The notes: a model not told the origin generated them from the sequence alone. A stretch of DNA of 60,000 nucleotides from Liolophura sinensis (GCF_032854445.1 NC_088300.1:28627608-28687607), one strand, 5' to 3'; shown: positions 27,101 to 35,917, numbered from the stretch's first letter. Program-made: numbers and translations.

Positions 27101-28720
27101 GCCAGCTTGTTCGTGCAAACTTGGAGCCTATGTCCAACATTCCGGTTTCTCAATCGTCAAGCAGAAAACGAACTGTACTGTTCCCTACCTTCTGGGAAGA
27201 AGAGTTCTACCGGAAATGTACAAACTGCACTTCGGCTGTTTCTGATTACAATTCTCCTCCTAACACAGAAGACTTCAGGACTAGATCTTAGGCAAAATGC
27301 CCACAGCAGAGTTTGGTGCTGACTTCATTTATTATTTATCAACTTGAGGTACATATTAGAATTTTTTATGGCATGCACCTGCGAGGAAATGCATACTCTT
27401 TTCAATGGTATTTGATTGACATTTAAATTTTCTTCTCCTTTAATAATAATTGAAATTTAATCCATGCATGATTATTAATATTTTGAGCCAATCTAGAATC
27501 AAGAAGTAAAGAGTATCAGAACTTTACCTTGAGAGAAATCCAGAAAGACTTTTCTTCTTGGGCCGTGCACCTTTATCATCTAGTGTCTCTTCCAGCACCT
27601 GAGACCTTGTTGGTTCATAGGAGTTTCTAGAGTGTAAATTTATTTCCATAAATTCAGAGTCTTCCCCGTCTGCTGGAACATTTTTTAAATCTATAGTTTC
27701 GTCAAGAGCAGAAGCAGTAGATAATGAAACTTCTGTACCCGTACTTATGCTGGAAACACTGGTAAATGAAGCTGCATCAGCTTTATCAGTTTTCTGGTCA
27801 GTGTCTGAACATAATTCTGTCCTGATCTGGCTGACGCCAGCCACCTCCCCATCTGATTGTCTATATGCTGACCCAGAGTCCTGCTCGTCCTCATTAATGC
27901 TAACACTCTCACAATAACGATAAACTTTGTGTTCGTCAACACCTACTGAGTCTATAGCATTTTTACAAGATGAGCTGGGGATATTGCCAGAGTCACTTTT
28001 AACAGACTGTTGACATAAATGAGATGTGTCTCCCATAAGGCCAAGTTGTTTGGTGGTCGGTATATAGACAAGGGGGATATTTTCAAGTACCCTGGACAGT
28101 CGGTTATTATCAGGTGTGTTCACATTCACCGACACATCCTGTGTTTGATTCCGGTCATTCGAGCATACTGGTATCTCTGAGCCTGAAGTATCTCGATCAA
28201 CTATGGATGAGGATACAACAGTCCCGCTGGAATGATCATAATTATAATGCTGGCTTCGACCATGCCTCACAGTAGAGCCATTTGTTGATGCAGTGTTTTC
28301 AACATCACTGTCAATCACAGAAGATTTACCATTATACATATTGTCTTCACAGCCATTATGCTCATTATATACCAACTCAGTATTTGATTTATGTCCATTA
28401 ACCACAAGTTCTGAATCAACAGCCATGCTACATGTGTCGGCCTTATCCACTAATCCATTTCCTTCAACTGCAGAGGGAGCCATGTGGACAAGTGCAGCAT
28501 TAGTTGGGTTTGTTCTGGTATCAAATATCAACTTTTCCTTCACCTGTGCCTTTAACGTATCGACATCATCACGATTTTCTAAGACATTCAGAGTTTCTAT
28601 GCTATCATTTTGTGCTCTGTTTTGCATTTCCAGAATCCTGGGCAAAGCAGTCACATCCAGTTTGTCACACATCACTATCTTCATCCTCGCTCCCCAAACC
28701 CTCTCACACTCTTTCCCCAT
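54..28720 (-). CDS. TBC1D14: TBC1D12/TBC1D14-type Rab GAP, N-terminal part (spliced, partial)
   Basis: Four minus-strand exons at 27528-28720, 6640-6873, 655-737 and 54-171 join in frame (1628 nt, about 542 residues). The product matches the N-terminal half of vertebrate TBC1D14 as I know it. It has a disordered Ser/Thr-rich region with SVSSISTGTEVSLSTASALD, then SGFLSRNLFSRK, APGWKLFGRIPP, STTALILENRP, NLPSKSPEEELRHRQEYEAM, a Lys/Gln-rich helix and LPNW. In the family this region precedes the TBC domain, which lies beyond the left edge. TBC1D14 binds RAB11 and the TRAPP complex at recycling endosomes and restrains starvation-induced autophagy; TBC1D12 is its close paralogue. An invertebrate gene may be co-orthologous to both, so the symbol is a best choice. 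The first intron is about 20.7 kb. The catalytic Arg and Gln fingers cannot be checked here. Confidence 0.9.
172..654 (-). other. TBC1D14 intron 3
   Basis: Short intron between exons 3 and 4. It holds an 11-base C run at 321-331, which is a G run in the transcript. Nothing else is recognised. Confidence 0.8.
655..737 (-). CDS. TBC1D14: TBC1D14 coding exon 3
   Basis: 83 nt. The acceptor is CTATTAG before GAACCTTCCC and the donor is GTCAGG at 649-654. It encodes NLPSKSPEEELRHRQEYEAM followed by VEAAKKK, matching the vertebrate segment NLPAKPAEEAQKHRQQYEEM. It starts a charged alpha-helical stretch. The 5' end of this exon and its acceptor are the first unit of a 44-bp tandem array running upstream to 1338 (separate entry). 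Confidence 0.9.
724..1338 (-). repeat. 44-bp minisatellite made of exon-3 splice-acceptor junctions
   Basis: About 14 units of 41-45 bp. The plus-strand consensus is roughly TGGGGGAAGATTCCTAACAC, then ACACAAAAATATACACCCAC and TTAT. On the gene strand each unit reads T/G-rich tract, GTGTTAG, GAACCTTCCC: a copy of the real intron-exon 3 junction at 737/738. The unit nearest the exon (724-768) is the functional junction. Units far from the exon (about 1100-1338) are the most diverged. Some units also place GTAAGT-like or GTGAGT bases after the short exon-like piece. Unit length is not a multiple of three, so the open frame through the array is not a protein. Confidence 0.85.
1528..1702 (-). repeat. 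Second-family SINE-like relic
   Basis: Begins GATTGTTGTTTAACGCCATA, then TTCAAGAATTTTGCACTTAC, and resembles the element at 44481-44726. Its body diverges from the main SINE family (GGTGTTTTACGCCGTACTCA) although the 3' part is related. The tRNA-like head is not clear in this copy. Confidence 0.45.
2255..2489 (-). mobile_element. tRNA-derived SINE copy
   Basis: Antisense copy. On the plus strand it starts with a T/A-rich tail, TTGTGTTTTACTCCACACTC, then TATTTCACTTATACAATGGC, GGGAGGAAACCAAGCAGAGC, and ends with the head region (GAGCTGGACTTGAACTCACA, GGTTCCTGGGTCATTGTGCC). About 235 bp. It is diverged from the better copies at 13152 and 42432. Confidence 0.75.
6640..6873 (-). CDS. TBC1D14: TBC1D14 coding exon 2
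   Basis: 234 nt. The acceptor is TTGTAG before AAACTTG and the donor is GTAAGT at 6634-6639. It completes the Arg codon split from exon 1 and encodes NLFSRKPKDVNAAYQSAPGW, then KLFGRIPPKES, a charged linker, and IEVLSTTALILENRP. GWKLFG and STTALILE are hallmark strings of TBC1D12/14. It is in phase 2 at both ends, so skipping it would keep the frame. The linker between PPKES and EVLSTTAL is rich in Lys, Gln, Asn and Thr. Confidence 0.92.
7435..7495 (-). mobile_element. SINE 3'-tail fragment
   Basis: ATTTATTTATTT followed by GGTGTTTTACATCGAACTCA and GAGTATTTCACTTATATAAC matches only the 3' tail of the main SINE family. The body and head are missing, consistent with 5' truncation. Confidence 0.55.
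11258..11345. repeat. Short tandem array, about 27-bp unit
   Basis: About three copies of ATCCAAATTGCTACTGTTAC followed by ATGTGC, the last one interrupted. Intronic. Confidence 0.7.
12534..12557. repeat. Poly(A) run, 24 bases
   Basis: Uninterrupted A run in intron 1. No SINE body is recognisable directly before it. Confidence 0.7.
13152..13408 (-). mobile_element. Near full-length tRNA-derived SINE with target duplication
   Basis: The best full-length copy. Read on the minus strand it starts GGGGCCTCCGTGGCTCATTT (A-box-like TGGCTCATTTGG), continues through the B-box-like GTGAGTTCAAGTAC and the conserved body, and ends at an (AAAT)-rich tail. The flanks AATGACACA (13141-13149) and AATGGCACA (13409-13417) differ by one base and look like the target-site duplication. 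The head supports a tRNA origin and RNA polymerase III transcription. Confidence 0.85.
15835..16455. repeat. 80-bp minisatellite
   Basis: About 7.5 units. Each contains CATAATGAATAATGACAGAT, AAAGTGTACACGTACATGGA, TATGTACCTAGTACATATAC and AGTGTATACGTATAGTTA. One unit near 16.12 kb is about half length. The unit is dense in TACATGTA- and GTAC-type palindromes. Intronic. Confidence 0.85.
20583..20665. repeat. Dispersed repeat C, fragment
   Basis: AGTTTTGTCACCAAAATCAA, then CTTTAAAATATGCATAAGTT, then CATATGTGAAAAGG. This matches the core of 22785-22985 and 44098-44215. Family unknown. Confidence 0.5.
22785..22985. repeat. Dispersed repeat C, longest copy
   Basis: Shares TATTCTGAAGGCATTATTCT, GCCCTGAAACTG, TCTCCAAAATCAAATTAAAA and TGCATAAATTGCA with 44098-44215, and the second half with 20583-20665. 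No inverted termini or tRNA-like head were noticed. Confidence 0.55.
23270..23483 (+). mobile_element. SINE, first of a tandem pair
   Basis: Plus-oriented. Head GCTAGTGTAGCATAATGACC, B-box-like GTGAGTTCAAGTCC, body with an internal deletion between GTGGGAAGG and GGCTCTGCTCGG, then GTATAAGTGAAATATTCTTG and an (AAAT)n tail. Flanked by TAATTACAT at 23261-23269 and 23484-23492. Confidence 0.85.
23493..23683 (+). mobile_element. SINE, second of a tandem pair (5' truncated)
   Basis: Starts inside the body at CGTGCTGGCTGCC, keeps the middle part that the first copy lacks (CTGCAGATGTTCGTGGG), and ends in the same (AAAT)n tail followed by a third TAATTACAT at 23674-23682. Confidence 0.8.
25440..25506 (+). 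repeat. Possible tRNA-derived relic
   Basis: GGTTAGAGTAACTTGCTCAT followed by GGGTTCAAACCCTGGTC resembles a tRNA-like arm with a B box (GGTTCAAACCC). It cannot be folded into a complete tRNA by eye, and no anticodon stem is clear. Different from the main SINE family. Confidence 0.3.
26218..26400. mobile_element. Repeat D, MITE-like copy
   Basis: Starts CTTCTAATTTTTGGGACATC, then TGGTTTCCTCTTTTCACCCA, and shares AATGAACAACATTCTTATAT and CTTTACTTTTCCAAAAA with 43438-43648. In that copy the far end is the reverse complement of this start, suggesting inverted termini. The far end here is eroded after an A run. Confidence 0.5.
26478..26722 (-). mobile_element. tRNA-derived SINE copy, diverged
   Basis: Antisense: T-rich tail, GGTGTTTTACATCGTACTCA, AGAATAGCTTCATATGATGG, then GAGGAAGCCTGCATGAGCTG, GACTTGAACTCACAGC, GGTTCCTGAGTCATTTTTCC. 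A TACATGTACCTGAAT insertion sits between tail and body. Confidence 0.7.
26873..27443. mobile_element. MITE-like element with 23-bp inverted termini
   Basis: Left end TTTAAAGGAGAAGAAAACTT at 26873. Right end (reverse complement) TTAAAGGAGAAGAAAATTTA from 27443. About 571 bp, with a GC-richer interior (GGTGGCGCCTGCTGCATAAT) unlike the intron around it. A 102-codon minus-strand open frame inside has no recognised domain, so I treat the element as non-autonomous. Target duplication is unclear. It lies about 80 bp downstream of the exon 1 donor. Confidence 0.6.
27528..28720 (-). CDS. TBC1D14: TBC1D14 coding exon 1 (start codon, disordered N-terminus)
   Basis: 397 codons plus two bases. The ATG at 28718-28720 has A at -3 and G at +4 and is the first ATG after an upstream in-frame stop. 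It opens MGKECERVWGARMKIVMCDK. Residues about 20-380 are low-complexity, acidic and Ser/Thr/Asn-rich with no globular domain visible. The conserved parts are SVSSISTGTEVSLSTASALD, followed by DLKN and EDSEFMEINLHS, and the terminal KKKSLSGFLSR. The exon ends CTCAAG before the donor GTAAAGT (27521-27527), splitting an Arg codon after two bases. An internal Met (residue 13 or 17) is a possible alternative start. Confidence 0.88.
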
Positions 28721-28959
28721 CGTTGACAGGTCGCAGTTAGTACAACCTCTCCTCTGTCACTTGGAGAACCTCTGTCAGCTTGGTTGTTCCACCCAACACA
28801 GATTTCACCCAGCGCCGCCCGTAGTGCCACCATCGTAATGGTCTGTCTCAGATAACAACACAACTACATCGGTAGAATCCGGTCGAAGAAATATAGCATA
28901 CAAACCTCACACTAAGGAATGAACTGTGTTACCGATACATTCTACAAAACACTACAGGA

Positions 28960-29070
28960 AGCCATCATTTCTTATGCAAAGAGGGGGGCGTACGCAATCG
29001 CCACTTTCGAGGATTTCATTTCAACTTCCGTTGATGGCGACAGCAACGCCATCTACGACTAAAGTCTGAA
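28960..29070 (-). promoter_or_regulatory. Proposed TATA-less promoter of TBC1D14
   Basis: On the gene strand this reads GATGGCGTTGC, CGCCATCAACGGAAGTTGAA and GTGGCGATTGCGTACGCC. There are two YY1-like sites (GATGGCG and CGCCATC) and one ETS core (CGGAAGT), typical of broadly expressed metazoan promoters. CpG is locally raised. No TATA box was seen. The start site is inferred to be 250-350 bp upstream of the ATG. Confidence 0.4.
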
Positions 29071-29782
29071 GTTCAGTTCTCGTGGTTATTTCAACTGCTA
29101 ATGTTTTTTTACCGAAATTTAGAAAAATAGTACACGCGCCAAGTAACACAAATGAATAGTCATGTTTGTGAAATTTCACACTTGTGCTTTCATACTTTCT
29201 GGAACGCTGCGTTATTTGACACAGACTGTTCAGTGTACAGGGGAGATAATTCATACTGTCGCTTACTGCGTGGCGAGTAAACCTTATACTTTTTACAAAT
29301 GGTAAAATGAGCAATACCAATGCTGAAAGTTATTAATCACGTTTGGCATAGTTATTGCAAAGAAAAACGTTCCAAACTTATCAACGAATTAGTGACTGCT
29401 TACATAACCAAGTTCTGTACTGGAGGGTAATGAGCGTCGTTTAAAACTGTGACTGTAAGGGTGAGAGTTCAACTCCAACTCTTTGCTTTAAACCGTGAAA
29501 TTGTGGATTGTCAGAGGGGTTGCCTTTTCCATGGATGAAAGGTACGTTGAGCAGCGTATCTTTTACACAGCATTGTTAATGGTTAAAACTTGCAAAATTT
29601 ATCAAAGGGTGGTCACCATAGTTGCATGGAGGGAACTAGCTCTTGGTACTATAGATAAGATACCATTTTTTTTTAACGTATCATGTCGGCCAGTGCAATT
29701 CCATGAATGAATGGTGAATGCATGTGGTCATGCCAGTAAGAGTTTTTCCTCCTCGCATACCAAGTAACATTTACTTATTTGT

Positions 29783-30033
29783 TGTTTTTTTTTTTTGATT
29801 GATTGTGTTTACGCTGTACCGGTACTCAAGAATATTTCACTTATACGACCTGGGCCAGTATTATGGTAGGAGGAAACTAGGCAGAGCCCGGTGGAAACCC
29901 ATGACTATCCTCAGGTTGCTGGCAGATCTTCCCACTTAGGCTGCTGACGGAGAGGAAGCTGGACAGCGACCGCATTGGTGAGAGCCACCTGGGTCATTGT
30001 GCCATGCTTGCCCCCTCAGCCAAGGAGGCTGAC
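29783..30033 (-). mobile_element. tRNA-derived SINE copy
   Basis: Antisense: T-rich tail, GTGTTTACGCTGTACCGGTA, CTCAAGAATATTTCACTTAT, ATTATGGTAGGAGGAAACTA, then GACCGCATTGGTGAGAGCCA, and the head complement CAGCCAAGGAGGC. The tail is a T run and not ATTT repeats. Confidence 0.78.
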
Positions 30034-30042
30034 CACGTGAAA

Positions 30043-30083
30043 AATTCTAGAGTATGGCGTTATGCAACTGTCAAATGAATAAG
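30043..30083 (+). mobile_element. SINE 3'-tail scrap, opposite orientation
   Basis: TTCTAGAGTATGGCGTTATG, then CAACTGTCAAATGAATAA, resembles the plus-oriented tail (CTTGAGTACGGCGTAAAACA, CCGATCAAATAAATAA). It lies about 10 bp from the antisense copy, so the two copies meet head to tail-end. Confidence 0.45.
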
Positions 30084-30860
30084 TGAAGTAGAAGCTTCTC
30101 TAGGTGTTGACAGAACACATAATCCTGCTTTGCTTGTGCACAGCACAGAAAGCAGCCAAAATCAAAATCTGCAGATATGAAGACTAATACTTACTTCCAA
30201 GTTCAAAGGTGTATCAAGCAGTGTACACAAAGAGGAGATTGCGTGTGCCATATTTTGAGGAGCTACCATACCACAAAAGTTGACAGTGAAAAATAATGGC
30301 TGCATGTATTACACCAGCACACCCATCCACACACAGAGGGTGAAGTGCAAATTAAATAAATATAATAAATTTTTTTTCTGTTGATTTTGCCAGCTTTTGG
30401 TTTCAGGCCTTGTGGAAAACAATGTACCATGCTAGATACAAGACAACCTGCATGCCTGGTGTAGAGGTGAATCAGGTATAAATAAAGGCACATCGCTGAA
30501 TAGACCTTCATTTTATACAGACAAAATGGAGGCTTTCAAGAGATCCTGCATACACCACTGTGGCACACAGCATAGCATCTAATTTGACATCCTGAAATGA
30601 TGAATAGCGCAATGGCTGTGAAAAAGGCTAAAAAAAAAAAAAAAAAAAAAATGCACCACTGGCAGACAAGGTGCAAATAACAATGGCCCTTGCATGTAGT
30701 GTTGGTACTTATCATGAAGGCGTAATCTTTCCATACTGTAAATTTTCACCTTTTACGACCTCTAAAGTACTTTTACAATTATGAAATGGGGCTAAATTTA
30801 ATGTTTCTGTTGTGTGATTGAAGATGCAATGTTCAAAAACTGTGCAAATTTATTTCTCTA

Positions 30861-30883
30861 CCCCCCCCCCCCCCCTCCCCCCC
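30861..30883. repeat. C15-T-C7 homopolymer run
   Basis: Intergenic. The minus strand is a long G run able in principle to form a G-quadruplex, and it is a likely assembly error spot. Confidence 0.7.
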
Positions 30884-31924
30884 TAGTTCTTCCAGAATGT
30901 TTCAAAACATTGGTTGCACAGGCAGATGAAAGGCTTGAAGAATAGTGTAGATACATGACAATCCCTCTTGACCTGGGGTTGTAGCCAAATCAATGAGCTG
31001 GATTTGAGCATGTCACATTATTCGGCAAAGATGTCCTGTTAAATAAAGACAAGACAGTATGCAAAATATTGAACTCCTACATGTAGTTGCCTTTATATGT
31101 GGTTCATTTTGCATGTTTGTGGACTGAAACAAACACCAAGAAGTTAATTTCAGGTGCCAGTTTAAACTGGAGGATTGAACCAGTTCCAGGGCTAAAGTCA
31201 GAACTCCTGAACTTACTTCCTAAGTAAGATGTACAAATGGAATAATAATAAATAAGAGTGTGTGAATGCATGGTTACTTGTACTACAAGTAACAATAACA
31301 CAACCGACAATTAAGAACTACCCTGAATGACCATAAATTTTGTCCATTTCGTTCATGACCAACTTGCCCATTTTCCCAGAATTCTATTAATTTTAGAAAG
31401 ATGTTTTGAGGTTTGCTTGGAACATGGGATTATATTACACTGGAAAATTGAAAGTTTCAGCACCTTATATAATATTTTTTTTTTGCCTCTAAAAATGCAC
31501 CTTTATGGGCAAAATTTTAAATCATTTAGGGTATCCAGTCAATGATCACCAAATTCAAAGCTGAAAAAAGAAAATGAAAACAAATACAGCACTTTATCCA
31601 TAATGCACTTTTATAGATGGCTTTAGCATAAGTTGGTCTATATTACAATGTACACATACTGCATACCTGAAGTATACAAGTTAATATTATGGATGCCAGG
31701 TTAATGGTATATTACGTACACACATGGAAAACTACAGAGCTGGCAGATACTACAACTGGTCTCATATTGCACTAGGGAAAGAAGTATAAAACTGTGTACG
31801 ATTATGTGGGGTATTAGCCAACCTTAAACTACCTACATGTGAAAGATAATGACGATTTAAAGGTGTAGATAAACGATGATAGAGATAAACTTCTGAATAA
31901 GATCAACAAACAGCAATGATTCAA

Positions 31925-31930
31925 TTTATT
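31925..31930 (-). terminator. Candidate ARID5B poly(A) signal
   Basis: TTTATT on plus is AATAAA on the gene strand. It is followed downstream by TTGCTGTTTGTTGATC, a GU-rich element as expected past a cleavage site. This would give a 3' UTR of about 3.7 kb. ATTAAA at 35031-35036 is a nearer alternative. No transcript evidence. Confidence 0.35.
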
Positions 31931-32727
31931 ACAATCCACTACTACATAACATAAAACGCACTCTCTCTCCCTCTCTCTCTCTCCGGCAAAATACCATCAT
32001 GTTATCTATTTTACATGTAACTCACTCCATATAGAATTCACTGTACATTTGTATATAAAGTGATTTATAACGCCAAGCCATGTTGGTGAACTATCCACAT
32101 AAAATTATCATGTAAAACAACAATTTTTCTTCAACCTTCCACATCAGTTTTAAGTAACAATCTATATATAATAATAAAAAAAAATCAACATTGTGCATCA
32201 ATCTCATTCAGGCATTCATTTGCTGAGGAACCAATGCCTTAACTATAAGAAACAATTACACAATTGATTACCACACAGGTCTTCTGTCATTCTGCTGACT
32301 GTTTTTTTGATCATCTTGACTTAAGAAGCTTAATGGGGTACCAGCAGATTTTCCTCTTACACTGTTGACACTGCAGTGGAATGTTCAGCCTCACTGAAAT
32401 GACCTAATACGTCCCACTTCAGACTTCTGCCAGTATCCCGTTGATCCACAAATACATCTGGCAAAACCATTTCTTCAACTTCCCTTTTGCTGCCACAATT
32501 ACATTTTAGTTTGTGAATGTTCAGGCAAATAACTTATCATACTGATGGTTTTAGTCACATTAGCATTCCATAACATATTTGTATTTCATCCAAGATTTAC
32601 CTAATAAAATGAGATCCACTGACAGGCCCTAATCGCACAAACACCTGGTATTCTGCCGTATTAAAGTGCATGTGTACTATCTAACTGTTTTATGAGGACA
32701 AATACACTAAATACTGTGACACACAAC

Positions 32728-32863
32728 TAGGCCCTGTTCCATTAAGGTGATGTGGACTAAGGTTACTGAAACTACCACTGCAACATATGACTTTAACATG
32801 CATCACCATGGTGAATTACAATCAACTTTTTAACCTTTGAATGGTTTGTGGAACGTGGCCCAG
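32728..32863. mobile_element. Small MITE-like element
   Basis: Left end TAGGCCCTGTTCCATTAAGG. Right end reverse-complemented reads CTGGGCCACGTTCCACAAAC. About 136 bp with imperfect inverted termini of the GGCC-GTTCCA type. A lone left end of the same kind (AGGCCCTGTTCCAACTCACT) occurs near 10.43 kb. Confidence 0.5.
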
Positions 32864-33084
32864 GAAAGAGCAAAAGTATGTTGCTTTGGACCACTTTGTT
32901 AAAGGGTAGGAGGAAATTTTAGGAGTTCCCCATTAATACTAAAAAATGGTTTTCTTTGACCAGAGGGAAAAAAAAAATAAGACTACGCTGATGCAAAAAG
33001 TGAACATAGGATATTAACAAAATACACTCGACTGATGCAAAATAACTCATGGTACAACAGCAGGTAACTGGTAGATTCGAAAGG

Positions 33085-33701
33085 GTAGGTTCAAAATCAA
33101 ATGATATACATATAGATGGGTGAAAAGTATAAGGCCTGTTCTCACTGTGCAATTTGTAGTACCGACTTGACGCATACAACCGAGTCAAACCGTCAGAAGA
33201 CCTGAATCATTTTGACATGTGTTACATTCAACAAGTTGTCAGCTAGTCGAAGGAAACAGAGATACAAAATGCTTGCGCTATCCAATCAAATCGTTTCAAT
33301 TTTTTCCACCATAAGTTATGCCCCTATGTGTTACCAATCAAAGCTTGTCAACAACCATGTCCGAAGAAGCAGAAACAAATGCTTGTTACGGGAAAAGCAA
33401 GATGGTGTACCGCTCACTGAAACCCAGCAATTTACTGCTTACTATTGCTCAAGATCTACTATGAAATTACACATCATGTAAAATTACAGTAAACAACTCA
33501 TCGTGACAAACATGCTCACAAAAATGCCAGACCTTATCAACGGAACTGAACGAAAAAAAACGTGATATCCGGGACAAGTTGCATCTGACCATGTTATATG
33601 CAATTTTTGTTGAACAGTTCAAGTCGAATGCAACAAGCTGGTACTACAAATCGCATCGTGAGAATGGGCCAATAGTCACACTTGATTTTGACCTCAACCA
33701 T
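33085..33701. mobile_element. Long inverted-repeat element (MITE-like)
   Basis: Left arm 33085-33191 and right arm 33610-33701 are imperfect inverted copies. Both carry TTCTCAC, GATTTGTAGTACC (left: CAATTTGTAGTACC), a GACTTGA/GACTTG segment and TCAAAATCAA. The loop is about 420 bp with raised CpG. Open frames inside are not recognised as transposase, so it looks non-autonomous. It falls in the proposed ARID5B 3' UTR. Confidence 0.6.
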
Positions 33702-35596
33702 GTTTTGGAATGCTACAAGGCTCTCAATGTATGTGTCCATCATAGATGTTCTTACAAGCATTAGCTTTCCAGACGAGCCTATAAACAAACAAAAATTACC
33801 TCTCACACTTTACTATTACTGTGAACTAATATTTACATTAACTGAAAACCATCATGTAACTTTGTACCACAAACATACTGATGGAAAGACACATATCTTT
33901 TATGAGTTCCTGGAAATGATATATAGGTGAGACACACTTAACAAATGCATGCCACTGCAAGAATACAATTCATCATGTATTGCTGAACACAAATCTTGCC
34001 TTTCCCATTCAATGCACAGCATTTATAGGCATTAAAATTTGAGTGCATTTCCTTAAATTCACTCTTTCATACATATCCTAACTGCGTAATAACATAGATA
34101 ACCCAGCAGAAAACTGTACTGCGATAGCATGTGTGTCTGTTTGGAACAGAGAATTGTAACACACTTCTAATACGGTCAACTTTCAAGTATGATTTGAAAA
34201 AATATTAAAACATGGCCATATTCATTGTCTTCTATAAAAAAGATGATGATCTTATTCTGACGTTTTAAAAGAACATGTTTAAATACAGTAAGATTGCATA
34301 GTCAAAGAATATTTTCCTAAGCAAATCATCATGTATCATATAGTAAATAAACATGCTTCAACATGTGTGACAATACATGATCACAGCACCTCCATATATA
34401 AAGTATAACATTACCTGTCTCACACACAGAGAACTGTAAAACCACAGAGCTGAAGACAAAATGTGTGACTTAATACTTGTCACATAACCCAAATTTGTGT
34501 ATCCAGGTTATTTTCTGGATCTAAATTCATAAATCTGAAGTTTTAAAATGACGACTATTGTTTTAATTCTTCTTTCAATGTATAAATTTAAAGGAAGTTT
34601 TTATTTGAACTGAGTTTCAGGACATAATGTGAATTCCTTGAGATCAGAAACCCAGTTGGTGCTTTTTGTTTCTTCTCGTTCATTAATTCAGGTTACATCC
34701 AAGAAAGTGAATGAAATACATTTGACAAAGTATTCAGTTCAACCAAAGCCGACTTGTCCAAAGCGGATTACGTGTACTTAATACTAACAAAATGTATATA
34801 TATGAAAAACACCTAAATACATGTAACAAATTTGGCAGGACTTCAAAAGTGAGCACTGCAAATGTCCAGAGACATTATTGTGCCGAGACAGTGAGTTTTC
34901 TGCATTTGATCAATGAATGTAATGAGAGAAGTGTAACTTGACGGACGGATTTGTATCATCTCTGTGTTGAATATTGTAAATGTGGCGATGTCATATAAAC
35001 ATCAGCAATAGAATCATTGATAAGAAAGTTTAATAAAAATGTGATGGCTCAAAAATACAATTTATGAGCATGTAAACATCTGTTCCAGTTGCTTTTATAA
35101 AAATCATTTGATCACATGTGAACGATGCAAAATATAATAACAATGTGATAGATGACATGGATCATTAAAAATGCAGCATGAAGCACTACCTCTGTAAAAC
35201 AACACATATGTTGTATATATACTCTCGCTCACATTTTCAGCATGTTACACAATGCCCAGAAGTACATGTATTACAAAATCTGCAATGTTAGTATCATAAA
35301 TGACAATTGCTAGCATGAAACCAGTAGATAAAACACTGTATACTACACATGCATATATTTCAAGTCAAAAAGTCAGACAATGGCCTGCACTCTTGTAGAG
35401 TTTTTCCTCATCAAATGCAAAATAGGCAAGATTCAACAGATCATCCATGAAGTATCTGCCAGCAGCGATGAATACAAAGATAAATGTAGAATGAATGTGC
35501 TAGCTACTTCCATCGTGCATTGTTTGAAAGGCACAGAATGGCATAAAGTCTTCTGGCAGATTGTCTCCATGAGGACATGATCCTCACTCTACAGTG

Positions 35597-35917
35597 TTAC
35601 TTGGGGTAGGTGTGTCTGGGGCTTGCAGTTCTGCTGTGTGAGTATGCACCCTGGCTGGTGTGTGCTGAGGGGGATGGGGAGCCTTGGATATGGGACATAT
35701 TCAGCTTCACCATCTCATCGTATGCAGCTGCCTGTGCTACATTCGCCCTCATCTGAGCCTCGTACATGCTGTGGACATGCTGTTGGGGAGAGATGTGTAA
35801 GATTCTTTGAGGCACAATAGATGGGCTGAGGTAAGAATGTGGGAACGCTGGATGCAGCATGTGACTTGCATCTGATGACAACGGGAATGTCTTTGCGGCC
35901 ATTGCTAGGTCTGGGCT
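35597..35917 (-). CDS. ARID5B: ARID5B terminal coding exon
   Basis: 321 nt including TAA (35597-35599). The acceptor is TTTTTTGTTTGCAG before AGCCCAGACC. It encodes SPDLAMAAKTFPLSSDASHM, HPAFPHSYLSPSIVPQRILH, ISPQQHVHSMYEAQMRANVA, then a Ser/His/Pro tail ending RHTYPK. Low complexity, with no known domain. Placement rests on splice phase, composition and lack of later coding sequence. Confidence 0.8.
   Translation of the reverse strand, partial: SPDLAMAAKTFPLSSDASHMLHPAFPHSYLSPSIVPQRILHISPQQHVHSMYEAQMRANVAQAAAYDEMVKLNMSHIQGSPSPSAHTSQGAYSHSRTASPRHTYPK

Larger units (their letters stand above)
6874..27527 (-). other. TBC1D14 intron 1 (about 20.7 kb)
   Basis: Large first intron. Annotated separately: a SINE tail fragment (7435-7495), tandem arrays (11258-11345, 15835-16455), SINEs (13152-13408, 23270-23483, 23493-23683, 26478-26722), MITE-like elements (26218-26400, 26873-27443), a repeat-C pair (20583-20665, 22785-22985), a 24-base A run (12534-12557) and a CpG-richer patch (19.15-20.4 kb). 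No nested gene was recognised on either strand. Confidence 0.6.
28721..31904. other. TBC1D14 5' UTR and intergenic spacer
   Basis: Between the TBC1D14 start codon and the proposed end of the ARID5B transcript. It contains the proposed promoter, a SINE (29783-30033), a reversed SINE tail scrap (30043-30083), a 22-base A run (30630-30651) and a C15-T-C7 run (30861-30883). A 99-codon minus-strand open frame at 29021-29320 has no recognised homologue and overlaps the proposed promoter; not called as a gene. Confidence 0.5.
31905..35596 (-). other. Proposed ARID5B 3' UTR
   Basis: No coding exon is recognised between the ARID5B stop and the candidate poly(A) signal. It contains a (CT)n tract (31961-31984), a small MITE (32728-32863) and a long inverted repeat (33085-33701). 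The rest is AT-rich unique-looking sequence. Confidence 0.35.

Noticed and set aside
26845-27153. 102-codon minus-strand open frame
   Set aside because: Lies inside the inverted-terminus element 26873-27443, has no recognised domain and runs out through the element's terminus.
28293-28838. 181-codon plus-strand open frame
   Set aside because: Antisense shadow of TBC1D14 exon 1; the minus-strand frame has the conserved motifs and splice sites.
29021-29320. 99-codon minus-strand frame upstream of TBC1D14
   Set aside because: Overlaps the proposed promoter and has no homologue I recognise. Kept only as a note in the intergenic entry.
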